Below are positions 27,073-39,222 of a stretch of 64,000 bases of DNA, in pieces. Under the pieces are notes generated by a model. It did not search any database, had not been told where the DNA came from, and saw only the letters and a program-made list of their open reading frames with translations. Within the stretch, counting starts at the first letter, position 1, and every line of letters starts with the position of its first letter. Source of the DNA: Scleroderma bovista (lineage: Eukaryota; Basidiomycota; Agaricomycetes; Boletales; Sclerodermataceae); NCBI GenBank assembly GCA_037178675.1, contig JAYMGJ010000161.1, positions 31,622 to 95,621 on the forward strand, given 5' to 3'. A program made the position numbers and the translations under genes.

Positions 27073-30000
27073 ATGTACCCAAATGCATCCCCTGCATCGT
27101 CACTCCGTGCCCCCAAACGCGCCAGGAATGCTCCAGAGTTTGCCTTGGACAATCACGACGCACACCCGACCCCTGATGATCCCCTCCCATCCACCAGAAA
27201 GACTCATCACAAAAAACAGCCATTATCATGTGCAGAATGTCGCAGGTATGTGTGTCATCCCCGTGTTGCATCCCGCTGAACCAGTCCTTTCATAGGCTCA
27301 AGCTCAAGGTGCGCGCCCTTTTACACTATCTATACTTACTGTAGCGACCAAATGTTGCTATAGTGTGACCGTGTATTTCCATGTCAATCGTGCTCCAAGC
27401 GTGGATGCGCCGAAATATGTCCCGATGGTAATGCCGCCATGTTCATCAATCTGAAATACTCCCGTTGATCATCCTCTAGGTGCTCTCACATCAGGCAAAG
27501 GGAGCAGGTCCGTCTTCCAAATCATCCTTCAGAGACGTCTCGGATGACATAGTATAACAGGTTCATACTCGCCAACACGGAGCAACTTCACGCAAAAATC
27601 ATACAAATGAGCGATCGAATCAGACAACTCGAAGACGCACTTGGAAAGTGTGCTTCAGACCCCCATCCCCTTCTACAGAAAGGCTTGCTGCAAATAAAAA
27701 ACTCCCTTGAACTTTATAGCCCACTACATACCACATCACGATCTCCCCACTTTGATACCGTCCCCCCCCAACCTACAGGGAGCATTCACCAACATTCCCG
27801 GCGGTCCGAGGTACCCTCTCCCGAATATCCCTTCTTTTATCCGCTGATGTGTCCCCTTGCTCCAGGAAGACACCAGCTCAACAGAGAATATGATATTAGA
27901 TGAACCAGGCCGGCTTTCTCCCGAAATCGAGAAGCTCAGCCAAACATTCCCATATCCCTGGTTACTCAACAATCCCATGCGTGACCGCATTTACGAAATG
28001 CTGCCACCTCGCGAGGATGCAGAATACCTATGCACACAGGCTCGCCTCAATGTCCTTTGGCAGTACGTTCCTCTCATCCCTGTCCTTCGTAATCCTTTGT
28101 CACACGTACCAGGTACAACTTAGATCCGAGCGAAACTTGGCTCCCAAATCTGGTTCATCACGTATACACTACACCTGTCAAGGACATTTCTTTCCGCAGG
28201 CTTTCCTTACTATTTATAATGATGGCAATAGGGACCCTCGTCGACCTCAATCAACCAAATGACTCCCCTAGAGCGGAAGTATATCATCGACTTGCGCGTG
28301 CATCTCTCTGTGAAATGAATTTGATGGATGAGCCCAGTTTCGACCTTCTCCAGACATTGGTGCGTCTGTCGCTCTCCGTTCACTCTATACTGCTTCATAT
28401 GACCCAGTTTTACATGATTTGGTATCTCTTGATCTTCTCAGACAAAAGCCAAGGAGTCGCATATGCATGGAGTATTATGGGACTTGCCGTGAAGTTGGCA
28501 CAGAGTGTGAGTTTTCTGCATCTTGTTCCTTACATCCATCAACATAACTTGGCTGTTAGTTAGGCCTACGTGCGTGAGGCAAGTCTTTGGCATCCTACCG
28601 CTTGACAGCTACGTTTTGCAGACCGTGAGGGTAACAGGAAAGTCATACCAGAAGAGTCTGAACGTCGAAGAATGCTCTTCTGGGAACTTCTTAGTTTGGA
28701 CGCGCGTCTGGTGCGTAAGGCAGCTGCGCTTTCTTTCGATCTTCCTGAATGATTACAAAGGCCCTCTCCCTTGGACGTCCGCCCTCGATTTGTTTAGACC
28801 ATGTAGACTGCAAACGCCCCTCTTATACTGTCCTCGATGTGCACTCTGCTGGTGGACGCAGGTCTTGTATGTGATGCGTCATCCTCCGACGTTGATGTTA
28901 AAGGACATGACCATGTAGATCATGAATGGAAGCATGGCTTCTTCCTTCACTGCTTGACACCTGTATTGAATACAGCAATATCTGCACAACCGCAACCATA
29001 CCCAAAAGTCCTCGATGTCGATCGAGCCGTTCGAAGCTATTCCATTCCTCCAATCCTTGACATATTCAGCCATGAAGCGGTTGCCAATAGTCGGCAGCTA
29101 GGTATGCAGCAGGTCCTGGCATCCTCTGGTCGCGAAATAGGTGCTCATTCGGCTGTATGAACCTTCCGAGAGCCATAACTCACACCTGTTGACAGTCCTG
29201 CTCCAACTGCACAGAAATTTCTTCACCGAGGCTCTTAACAATTATGATGCCTTCTCCTATCAACACAAACTTGCACCATCTGTCGTAGCGACCTACTTCA
29301 GTGCTACGCGTCTCATCGCTACCTTGAAAACCATGGAGGAGCGAGAACCGCTATTGAGCAAACGCTTCATGTGTTTCTGGTTCAACGCATTCTCGGGGGC
29401 TGTAAGTATATATATGGTGCCCTTGATACGAGCGACTGACTTTGGTTGTTAGGTTGTTTTGTCACTGATAGTGTCTAGGACCCCCTTCCTCAGCTTAGCA
29501 CCCTGGGCCCTCCAAGAACTTAGTGTTGTGCACCACTTATTTGCAAAAGTTGCCGAGAAGTGTTCCCAGGTTGCCCAAGCACTGGTTACGTCTTTTTCAA
29601 CAATCCTAGTTCTTGCTCACTTATCTCCTTAAATTCCAGCCCTTACTGACCAAGATTGTCGAGAAGTCTTGGAGATCCTATGTTCAATGGCGGAACGCAA
29701 CAGAGGATCGCTCGGCAATGGTAGTTGATGGGCTCGACAAACCCGCAAGAAACAAGCGGGTGTTAACGAGCCAGGGAACGCCGTCATTTGATGCCGCCCA
29801 CCCTGACTTGCTTCGATGTCTTCAAGACATTGAAAAACAACCTTGTCCGCCAGTACATGAATTGCCACCGTTTGTATCAAAAACGAGGCCGGATCCGTCA
29901 AACGCATGGTGCGACTCGGACGTGCGTCCAGAACAGTCTGCTGCCCATGACTTGTCAGCAGATATGTTGGCCCTTGCACTCGGGCGGAACGCTGAGTTGA

Positions 30001-30140
30001 AATCTGTGAAACATGTGTCTGACTCCACAACATCAGGTGCAGGGTCACAGAGGGTAGGGAATCACACATTCAATTTCGACTTTGGCGCACTGGCATCCAA
30101 CGTGGAAAACCAGAGCAACACGTACATGACCTGGTTCTAG
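27073..30140 (+). CDS. Zn(II)2Cys6 fungal transcription factor
   Basis: The N terminus is basic with a Pro-rich lead, then a binuclear zinc cluster split by two introns: CAEC, RRLKLK, CDRVFPCQSC, SKRGCAEIC, which gives six correctly spaced cysteines. A linker and short coiled coil follow (EQLHAKIIQMSDRIRQLEDAL). The middle homology region of the Fungal_trans family is visible: RLSLLFIMMAIGTLVDL, YHLARASLC-like segment, QGVAYAWSIMGLAVKLAQSLGLHRD, ERRRMLFWELLSLDARLALSLGRPPSI and YHEWKHGFF. A 52-nt intron (GTATGT..., 28866-28917) is needed to reach the last block. The C terminus is low-complexity and ends TYMTWF. Such proteins bind CGG-type half-sites as dimers and regulate metabolic genes; target genes cannot be read here. 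Exon limits in the 3' third are only partly resolved. Confidence 0.88.
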
Positions 30141-30275
30141 ATTAGTAGCGAGGACTTGTATGTATTTATGAGACGCTTACATAATATGTGTTTCTTTGAC
30201 GCTTTGGGTGGCGGGCACTCGGCAGACCACGACCACCGCCGCTAGCGAACAAACTTTACAGTAGGGGCTCCCAGC

Positions 30276-31575
30276 ATGTCTCGAATACGAGAAGTATGGG
30301 CACCCAATCTCGAAGCAGAAATGCGGACAATCCGAAACATGATAGATCGATATTCATATGTCGCAATGGTGTGCTTCTACCACAGGAATATCCATCCAAT
30401 GCCATTGATCCATACCTGCTATGCAGGATACTGAGTTCCCAGGAGTTGTTGCGAGGCCTATCGGTACTTTCAAGACCTCCTCGGATTACCACTACCAGAC
30501 CATGCGATGTAATGTCGACCTCCTGAAACTCATTCAGATCGGGATCACACTTGCAGACGAGGAGGGAAACTTTCCTCAAGACGTCACGACGTGGCAATTC
30601 AACTTCAAGTTCAGCATCGGGTGCGGATATTATTTTCTTGCTGGAGCTGCGCAAGTTCTGACGGCTTGCCTATAGCGAGGACATGTATGCACCGGAATCG
30701 ATCGAACTCCTTCAGAAGTCGGGTTTCGACTTCCAACGACATGAAGAGATGGGAATAACACCAAATGACTTTGCCGAGCTTTTGATCACTTCGGGGCTGG
30801 TGTTGAATTCGGATGCCAAATGGATATCATTCCACAGGTGAGGCGTGTTCCGCTGAGGTGACATCCGTTTGTACATTTCAATGACACGAATGCATTCCGC
30901 GGTTATTTGTGTCATGCTTTACAGTGGATATGACTTTGGTTATCTGGTCAAGCTGTTGACTGGCGCCTCGCTACCGATGTCAGAAGACGTCTTCTTCGAG
31001 TATCTTCAAACTTGGTTCCCATGTTGTTACGACATCAAGTTCATGATGCGCGCTTGCAAGTCGCTCAAAGGAGGATTGCAAGAGGTTGCAGATGACCTTG
31101 GTGTATGTTCCTCTCCTTTCCTTCAAGATTGCCATTGACCGTGTCGTAGGTCTTGCGGATAGGGACCTCACACCAGGCTGGCTCGGATTCCCTTTTAACA
31201 GCTTCCACGCTTTTTAAGATGAAGGAATTGTATTTCAATGACGCCCTCGACGATGCGGAGTATAACGGCAAGCTGTATGGTCTTGGTCAGACGTTTTCGG
31301 CGTCGAATGGCATCACTGATCCTACGCGAGGGGGTGCAACAATAGCGGAGCGCGAGGATAGGAGTGTTCCTAGGGAGTCACAGAATCAAACGCCTGGACT
31401 AAACGCGACGAACGGCATACAAAGCCAAAACACAATCCTAGGTGTTGGTGTACCTATTCCAACGCCAGTGCTGAGTAGTACGTTACCCACTCCACTCTCA
31501 TCCGGTACATCCTATGGTCCCATGGGGACTAACGGTCCGTATATACGTACAACTATCGGTGTTGGAGGGCGATAA
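30276..31575 (+). CDS. POP2: CCR4-NOT complex deadenylase CAF1/POP2 (CNOT7/8)
   Basis: Five exons (30276-30368, 30427-30620, 30676-30837, 30925-31102, 31150-31575) give 350 residues. The DEDDh exonuclease residues are visible: DTEFPG (Asp, Glu), HSGYDFGYL (Asp), and [10 protein letters not shown] (His, Asp). The start [16 protein letters not shown] and the WQFNFKF and FHSGYDFGY blocks are typical of CAF1. The enzyme shortens mRNA poly(A) tails in the cytoplasm, bound to NOT1 and CCR4. The last ~100 residues are a low-complexity Thr/Pro/Gly tail that varies between fungi. The splicing is unambiguous and the gene looks intact. Confidence 0.95.
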
Positions 31576-33735
31576 CCTGCAGTGTTACTATTTTATCTGT
31601 CGCATTGGACAATCACTGTGTTTTGTGTAATTATTCAATTGTATCGACACTGTTCTTTTCATGTTCACCAGTGGAACCCGGCCAGTGACTCGACGCAGCG
31701 CCGTGTGTGGTGCTCCATTGTTGTTAGTGAGCGGCTCCGTTGACATTGTTTTGTCTTGTGATTTCTGCCTCACCCACTTTCATTCCACAGGGGTTTCGCG
31801 TATTACCGGTTAGATCCTTCCATAAGAGATCTAAGACAGAACGCCAATACAACGGGGATTCTACTGGCGAAGAGGTCACGTATTTTAGCACACTGGTGCA
31901 CGGATACTAATCTGAAAGGTGGACGAATTACGCTATGCGCTTGCTGCAGTTTTCGAATTCTTTGAGTGCTTGGCAAGCACCGTTACTCAACTCGGCATGC
32001 AAGCGTTGAAACACAACACTTGCGTTTTGTAGATGGGCCGGCCCTATGACCAATTAATGGCTGACATTTGAGCGATAGGAAGGAGGCACTTTAGAAGCAG
32101 GGATTTCGGGGCGCACATCAGCTAATTCCAGAGGATCGACGTCGCAGTCATCCATCGCAAGAGTACTGGAGCTAACTTGTCCGACAGAACCAAGGTTCGC
32201 GGGCAGTACTCGATGCGTGGGCCTGCGTCGACGATGCAGAGGACCCTTTGTGTTGGCCTGGAAAATCCAATGCTCCAATGTGTTTTGGACACAAGGCAAC
32301 CTTGGTCTGACTGTCAGGATGTTCTGCACACCGTGCTTTTATAGCGAGGATAGTCCTCTCTGCGGTTCGCTTCGCCCGTGATGGAAAGACCAGGTCGTTG
32401 TTCCGCCGATTCTTCTGACTGTTCTGATTTTCATGTAGGGAACTGTTAGCGGCCGTTTGGATTCTTCGGGAACCAGTAAGTGGGTTCATGCACGCCTTTC
32501 ATTGATCCTGATCAATGTCATGTTCCAGACTATACAAAAAAAATGGTGCCCCTCTCCCATCTCTGGAGGTGACAGGAAACACGCCGTGTGCATGCACACG
32601 GGCATCACCGCTTTGTCTCAATTCTTGGATTGCCCGTCTCATCATAGAGGAACCTGGTGTTGTCCGCAGAACGCCATTGGGAAAAGTGGAGTGGGCTTGT
32701 CGTTCACTTGTGGGTCCTCACGCTTCGCAAGGTAAGGGCAAGTTCAATCGCCGTGAGATCGCAATCGCCCACCCCCGAATGCCACTGAGGTGTTCTCGAT
32801 CCATGTGCGTTGATTTATTCCGTTATTGTGGGTCTCTGAGACACGGGCTCTCCGCTTGTGGTTGCAAGCCAGGAATACAGTGGTGCGATGTTCTAACCAG
32901 ATCGCCGGAAGCTGCATTTCACACCGAGAGGGTTATATGCTATGACACTGACCATAGACTGATATATTAATGTTACCTTCAGGCAGCAGAGTGGCAGCGG
33001 CCACCACAATTGTTCATTAGGTCCGGCTCCAGGAAAGTGGTAATTACAACGTGTTTGATTTTTTGCACAATATGGCAGGGTCTGAGAAGCGCGAAGAGGA
33101 GATCAAAATAATTTTCCCCTCGCCTAACTTGCTCCAGTCGAATGCTCGACACCCCATGGCCTATAACCACCATAAAATGGGCCGTATGATGCAGCAGTTT
33201 TCTCGTTTGATCAGTGTCGACACTCATACAGTGCTGGCAGCCGCGGATGTACTGGAACACAGATGAATTTGGAATCTTCACCTATATTTGTCGTGGTGGG
33301 ACTCATCACCGTGTTTCAACTGCACCGCCGGGCCCCACTAATGTAACCGATAACAACAATGTCCCTTGAGAATGAGTTCCCGATAGATGGTACTGTCCGG
33401 TACCTGCCGCGGCTCTGCGATGATCACATTTTAGCTTCAATCTACTTTTGTTAGTAGAACACGTTCCCCAACCGCCGTCACACGGAAACACCACAACACT
33501 TAGCCATGTACGAACTGAACGAATTATTAGATGGATTCAAATCCTAACGTGTTAAACAAATGATTAAGACCTGCATGATTTCAGGATTTATTATAGTCAT
33601 CGAGACATTAACCATGATGAACGAACTAGTCTGGTATAAGGCCTTCCATTTACAGAAAAAGCGATACGGGGCTCTGAGTCTTCGTAAATCTACATAGAAA
33701 ATGACCAAAGCGGTCTAGACTCTATCAGATAATTT
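31576..33735. other. 2.2-kb stretch with no supported gene
   Basis: This lies between the convergent 3' ends of CAF1 and BZZ1. A minus-strand frame ending at 32054 (TLAMDDCDVDPLELADVRPE) has a protein-like composition but no recognisable partner exons. A plus-strand frame at 32.5-32.97 kb is Cys-rich and unlikely. The rest is AT-rich. Decayed repeat or a short lineage-specific gene are both possible. Confidence 0.4.
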
Positions 33736-35416
33736 TCACCTGGTAGGTACGCTCATAACTCCGCTTTCGAATATGTGAGGCACACCTACATAATTGCTGG
33801 GGAATATCCCCTTCTTTCTGTCAATCGAATACCCTAAATTTGTAGCAGACATCCAGACTGTCTCAAAAGTCCTCCAAGTCCTGCTCACCTTCCCACCAGG
33901 CCTCTGCATAGTTCTGGCCACCGCATGGACCTGAAGAAAGCTCAAGCACCTCACCTTCGACAATAGTCAGTTCGTGTGGCCCTTGCGCTTGGTAATCAAA
34001 CAACACTCGTGCTAGACTCCACTGTAAACCGAGGGAATAGCCTTAAGCGAAGCGAATCAGCTCACCAAACTGGCCATTAGATGTCGCGGATCCCTGTCCT
34101 AGTATACCCTTCATTTCCGAGAGATCTGAAGACCCTGCTTCGGAGATGGCGAGGTACGAAGCCGGGACAAACCCCTTCCCACCATGGTCATCTACAACCT
34201 TTACCCAGCCAGAGCCACCGTCTTCTTCGAGCACATGTACGGTTGCCCCTTCTGTAAATTCGTGGGAACGTGGCCATTTCAATGATCCCATGCCACGAAC
34301 CGGAAATACTCAGCTCGAACGACGAAGTCGCGAAGAAATCATACATCATAACGGCTGAGGAAAGTGGCTCTTCCACAAGCATTTCATTCTCACGCGCAGG
34401 AGCTTCTATAATGCCATCGACACATGGCTCTGCGCAGTGGTGTATGTGCCGTCGGGAAGAATTCAACTAATTTACTCACGAGTGATCTGAGATGGAGTTA
34501 ACCTAGGGGACTCCATTGTTGCAGCCTTGTAATCACCGGGGGACCCAGTACATTCCGCTGGGAGCTATGTTGGAGTTGGAACGGAATGATGCAAGATCAG
34601 AGTGTGATCGAGTTCCCACCTTTAACTCGCATTGTGTATGGACAGACAAACGACACGCTTTACATGTTTTGCCTAACTTTCGCAACCCCCAAATAGAAAA
34701 CTGATCAAGAAACGATGAGTGGCTGTTCGGACTTGAGTGGTCGGAATGTCACACCCACACCACAATAACTACATGTAATTGCAACTGGAAACGAGGAGCT
34801 CTTGAATGAGTGTGGTGTCGAGCCGCCTTCATCGTCTGTACAGACGTCAATTTTGGGCAAGCGGCGCTACCCAGAACGCACCTCCCATGGCGGCGATAAT
34901 AACATCTATCTCTGACTGGAAGGCCAGTATCGATGTCGCTACCAGCATTTCTAGCTTCTTAGCGTCTAGATAACACTAAGACAATCAAAGGGGTTCAAAA
35001 ACAACCCAAGCGCCCCTACATTGATAGCATCATCAACGCTCCCAAGGGTAGTTTCAATGGACCGTGCCGAGACAAGCTCGATATATCTCTCGACTTCGAT
35101 GCCTTTCACACCCTAGTGTCAAGCCACTGATAACCCTGGAATACACTTACGTTTTGCACAAAGAACCGTCTCCGCTTTTTGCAGCTTCGTACGAGATTGC
35201 AAAAGCATGTTTTGCAAGCATACTTTGGGCGTGTGCTCCAAACTCATTTCACCCTAGGACGAGTGCCACAGATGATAATCCGGATGCGTCCGAGAGAGTA
35301 AGAACGCACAGCATCATAACAAGTTGCATGTCCCTCGAAAGCAAAGTCATCCGACACGCTGAATGGTTTGGCGGTAAAATCGAAGAATAAGCTTTGGTCC
35401 TTAATAGGTTGTACGT

Positions 35417-35424
35417 CGTCCAAC
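35417..35424. repeat. Left target-site duplication of the hAT element
   Basis: CGTCCAAC immediately precedes the first base of the element. It is identical to 36876-36883. Eight bases is the hallmark length for hAT transposition. Confidence 0.92.
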
Positions 35425-36875
35425 TAGGGAACCGCACGGGTACGGGTAACACCGCGGTTTTCTGTAAACGGGTTCTGCGGGTACGGGTGCGGTGTAGATT
35501 AGCTGTACCCGTGCATATACCGTACCCTTTTACCGCGGGTTGACGGTGTTTGGCGGGTTTCTCGGGCCACAACTTGGAGCCATTTGTAATCACTGCAACC
35601 AACTTCAAATGGAGTTACCGCTGCTTCCTGATACTTCCTATATACTACTGTCGTTGACTGGCAGTAATGTGAATCATGGAGAATCGCAACCCACCGTTCA
35701 ATGTATCGAGCGAAGTTGTTGTTATCTCCGTGGACGTGGCAGCTCTCCTTGAATCAAGTGAAGTATAAAGGGTTTGTTGGATTGGAAGAAGGTCAGTACA
35801 CTCGTCGTGCAGAAATGCCCACTATCAAAATTAAGCCTCTTGCCAAAAAAACCTCTGATGCTAGTACACCCTCTATATCTCGTGTATCATCGACTCAATC
35901 TGTTGATCTGACTCTATTCTCGGAGTCGGAACTCAATGAGGCGTCAACCCAAGGCCCATCGGATTCCAGCAGTGGCACCCCTCAAAGTGACAAAGTGGAC
36001 TCCACAGTCACTGACCTTGGTAAGTCAAAATCGTTATCATACTCGGATTGAAACAGCCGAGGAACTGGTTTACATGGAGTTTAACAACAAATACAAGAAG
36101 GACGTGCCTGACACAGAGCTTGATGGCGGCACGCTAACAACCACTGTGGACTTGGTGTGTACTACTACAGTGCTCTACTAATCTATTACAACGCTCAACG
36201 CTCATGATATTGTCTTGCAAGGATGATGACTTCGGTGATTATGCTCTTGGTAGTACCTCATCTGCCTCAACCATTAGTGAGCTGGATGAGTACCTTCGTC
36301 TCCCCACTGTTAAGACCAACGACCCACTTGCATGGTGGCAAGACAACTGCTGCACATACCCCATGCTGCACCAGATGGCCCTCGACTTCCTATCTGTCCC
36401 AGGTTGGTACTTCATTCATATTTGACTTGATCTGCCAGGGGCTCATTACTCCACAGCAACATCAACGGCTGTAGAACGTGTCTTTTCACAAGGGCGTCAA
36501 CTCCTTCACTTCACCCATAACCGGCTGTCCCCATCTACTATCCATGCATATCTTTGCCTTGGTGCTTGGGGAAGGTGCAACCTGCTTTTCGAAGACCTTT
36601 TGGCAGCCGTTACAAGCCGGAAACGCAGGCAGAGTGAGAGGGAAACTGAGGATATAGAGTAAATAGAATGGTGTATTGTTATTTACGACCTCAAGCAGAG
36701 TATCTTGGGGTAACCCGTACATAGAACCCGCGGTGTTCAGAGCTACCGCGGTGTCAGCGGTGACACCGTCATGTCCACGGGTCGGTGTATACCCATACCC
36801 GGTACGGGTACGGTGTGTGCGGGTACGGGTACGGTACTCAAATTTTGGCTTACGGTGTTACCCGTGCGGAACCCT
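35425..36875 (+). mobile_element. hAT DNA transposon, internally deleted, 1,451 bp
   Basis: The left end is TAGGGAACCGCACGGGTA and the reverse complement of the right end is TAGGGTTCCGCACGGGTA, so the terminal inverted repeats match at 16 of 18 positions and continue toward AACACCG after one extra CGGGTA unit on the left. Both ends carry several CGGGTA/GGTACG subterminal repeats, the sort of sites bound by hAT transposases. A perfect 8-bp duplication (CGTCCAAC) flanks it. The interior keeps only the C-terminal part of a transposase, so the copy is non-autonomous. It sits in the F-BAR exon of BZZ1, and its transposase fragment lies on the strand opposite to that gene. The exact duplication suggests a recent insertion. 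Confidence 0.92.
35701..36662 (+). pseudogene. hAT transposase C-terminal fragment (dimerisation domain)
   Basis: The recognisable part is ELDEYLRLPTVK, LAWWQDNC, YPMLHQMALDFLSVP, then after a short intron-like gap ATSTAVERVFSQGRQLLHF, NRLSPSTIHAYLCLGAW and a stop at 36660-36662. This is the hAT family C-terminal dimerisation region. Upstream is a Ser/Thr-rich stretch (MPTIKIKPLAKKTSDAST). The BED zinc finger and most of the RNase H-like catalytic core expected of a full transposase are absent, consistent with the small element size. A transposase made elsewhere would be needed for movement. Confidence 0.82.
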
Positions 36876-36883
36876 ACGTCCAA
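36876..36883. repeat. Right target-site duplication of the hAT element
   Basis: CGTCCAAC follows the last base of the element and matches 35417-35424 exactly. One copy is original BZZ1 coding sequence. Confidence 0.92.
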
Positions 36884-38089
36884 CGCCATGCTTATGAGGG
36901 CTAGCTGATCCTTGGAGACATCGTGATGCATTATTTGTGCGGCTTGTGCTTGTTTCAATATGGTCACACAATCCTCAACAAGGCGAGTTTGCAGGTCCTC
37001 TAAATGACCATGTGAATGCCATATGAGAAACAACAATGTACTAACTGTAGATCTGGAATTGAACAATAAACGTATCCTTCGGGACAATTAATAACGGAGG
37101 ATTTGTACCCACATTTTCGAAGTTGGGAATGTCTTCCTTATAAAATTTAACCTTGATGCGGTTGGCAACCGCAATGGCTACCACGTACATGCTTGAGATG
37201 CACTTTGAGCTCTTGTGCAGAACGATCGATTTGACTGACTTTTTGCTCGCTAGCATGTCGCTTCTCTTTTGTTCATATTCTCTCACGGCTGGGTCTGAGC
37301 TTCGATCCTGCAATGAACACGATCCTGGTAGACCGACCTTGGGAAACAAAGCAACTTCGTTACCTTTTTCTGGCAGCTCTCGACTTTGGCGCAATCATCG
37401 TGGTACTGAGAGACGTGATTTCTAGCAAAACGACAGGGGCCATTACCTGACAAACCTTCCGCTTTTTCTGTTGGAATCAAATCATCATCCTCTGTTTGAA
37501 AGGAGCAGGGGAGAGCTGACTGTCGTGCAGTCTTGGTAATAGTGATCCCGTTCCGATAGTAGTTTCTGATAAAATTGTGTTTGCTTTGGAAAGATACTAA
37601 GCGACCGCGCCTCAGGCAACACAGTTGGGTGTACCTTTTTCTTTTGGTCCTCACCCCGACGTCCCAGCGCCCCAAGAGGCTCAACGATTTCTGAGGCAAG
37701 CCTGTTGGCGAGAGCAACGTGGTCCTGGGCTGTGCGAGACAATGCGGACGTTAGCTGAACAAATGCGTGGTTGAGTGTTCTAGTGTGATCCTATTTTAAG
37801 ACAAATGGTGGATCGAGCAGCTGGACATGGACGGACTTCTGCTTGATGGTGTTTTCCGTGTTGCTCCCGACCACGAGTGGCGCAACTGCCTTGAGTCTTT
37901 TCTCGGTAACCTTCCTAGCAAGCAGCTCAAGTTTTGTGGCATATTCACGTTCCAGCGCTGCCCTGTCGCAGTAGAAGTCGCGGAGCTGAGGAGATCGACA
38001 GCAGTATGACCATGATCCACGTTCACGAGGGTTGTGCGTACATCGGCAACCCACCCGAGATGCGCATCAAAAACGCTGTCCACCTGGAC

Positions 38090-38685
38090 CTGCAAGCCCG
38101 TACGAAAACAACGTCGATGGGGGCTTGGCGTTACCAGGAGACTTTGGCCGTGTTTTACCAGCTGTTCCATTCTCACCTTGCTTCAAGTTTGAAAGCAGGG
38201 GTTGTTATGGTCACCAACAGTCATTGTGTGCTCGGTAAGTGCTTATTACTCTGCCAAGTTCCAAACGACACAATAGGTGTATTGTAATACGTAGTGAAAG
38301 CGGCAGAATTTCCTGCGGCGGCCCTCTCCTCCGAGGGTCACCCTGGCCGTCGACTTCATCGCGGGTGAAGAACCAATCCGGCCACAAGGCATGTGACCCA
38401 TCTTATTGCCACACAGCCGCACTTGCCCCTTGCAATATCCGCGTGTCTTTGTTCCCTTTGACTCCGTCCGCCCCGGGGCTAATGGCCGAAGGCTGGTATT
38501 ATGTACTCCCGTTTGTTTGACGTCTCACCGCAGCTCAATTATCGCAATCGGCATGTGCTTCCCGCCAGGCAGACATTTCCGCGTATAAAAGACACACCAA
38601 AATCCGTCTTCAGATGGCGCACTGTCCACATCCCGTTCCCCCCACTCCCATACCCTGCACGTGTCCAACCCCTGTATCTCTCACA
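38090..38685. other. Divergent promoter region between BZZ1 and the secreted protein gene
   Basis: The BZZ1 first exon probably lies near 38.09-38.25 kb but could not be fixed. The right side contains GCGTATAAAAGAC at 38,581-38,593, a good TATA box about 100 bases before the ATG at 38686, followed by a CT-rich leader typical of strongly expressed fungal genes. Confidence 0.55.
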
Positions 38686-39222
38686 ATGTATCAGTTCACA
38701 ACCATCCTCACTACCTTGTGTGCACTCTTTTTGTCCACCCTCGCAGCGCCTCTGCCTGCAGACGCGTCTGTACCACACAAACGTTGGAACCACACAGGCC
38801 GGGTGAGTGTAACCTCCAGTTCCGTCGATCCCTCCAACTGACACCATTCACAAGGGCACTTATTACTATCCAGGGTATGGTGCATGTGGGTACACGAACG
38901 GCAACAATGACCCTGTCGTCGCAATGAGCGTTCAAAGCTTCAACACTGGTTGGTGTGGTCAGGTAAGGGTAGATATCTCAGCCTCTTCCAACGAAGACTG
39001 AGGTTTCCTTATAGTGGGTGTACATCTACAACCCTGCAAACGGCAAAGGTGCCTCCGCACAAATAGTCGATGCATGTGAATCTTGCGATACCAACAGTTT
39101 GGGTGTGTTACTTTCTTTCATCATTCTCCCAGCTCTCATCCGATCTACTTCCAGACATGTCACCTGGCATCTTTCAGCAACTCGCTCCGTTGTCCGAGGG
39201 CGTCATCCAAATAGAATGGTAG
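38686..39222 (+). CDS. Small secreted RlpA-like double-psi beta-barrel protein
   Basis: Four exons (38686-38802, 38855-38962, 39015-39102, 39155-39222) give 126 residues. The start MYQFTTILTTLCALFLSTLA is a clear signal peptide with cleavage after AAPLPA or nearby. The mature part has GTYYYPGYGACGYTN, DPVVAMSVQSFN, CGQWVYIYNP, AQIVDACESCDTNSLDMSPG and ends LSEGVIQIEW. This is the six-stranded double-psi barrel found in barwin-like and expansin-like proteins. Members are secreted, bind carbohydrate or inhibit proteases, and in plant-associated fungi some are effectors; none of these is demonstrable here. Cysteines (CG, WCGQ, DACESC) allow two disulfides. A TATAAAA box and CT-rich leader precede the start. 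Confidence 0.9.

Larger units (their letters stand above)
33736..38089 (-). pseudogene. BZZ1: BZZ1-like F-BAR/C1/SH3 protein disrupted by a hAT insertion
   Basis: Reading down from an acceptor at 38090: QVDSVFDAHLGWVADLRDFY and DRAALEREYATKLELLARK (F-BAR start), TAQDHVALANRL, QFYQKLLSERDHYY, CAKVESCQKK, VVAIAVANRIKVKFYKEDIP and TRLVEDCVTILKQAQAAQ (F-BAR core). The exon is then broken at 36876 by a 1.45-kb hAT element and resumes at 35424 with PIKDQSLFFDFTAKPF. After it come LDAKKLEMLVATS, a C1 zinc domain near 34.63-34.82 kb (HSFKSSSF, CSYC, CKAC, CELK), one SH3 at about 34.1-34.4 kb and a second at about 33.76-34.02 kb ending KGIFPSNYV. BZZ1 couples membrane curvature to WASP/actin at endocytic sites. 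Apart from the insertion no break was found. The first coding exon upstream of 38089 is unresolved. Translation into the element adds about 35 foreign residues and stops at 36743, leaving most of the F-BAR but no C1 or SH3. Confidence 0.82.

Noticed and set aside
27730..27990. Minus-strand frame across the transcription factor linker
   Set aside because: It is antisense to an exon that joins the zinc cluster to the middle homology region.
30256..30654. Minus-strand frame over CAF1
   Set aside because: It lies antisense to well-supported catalytic exons.
32457..32970. Cys-rich plus-strand frame that looked like a possible small secreted protein
   Set aside because: No signal peptide, no splice support and no regular cysteine spacing.
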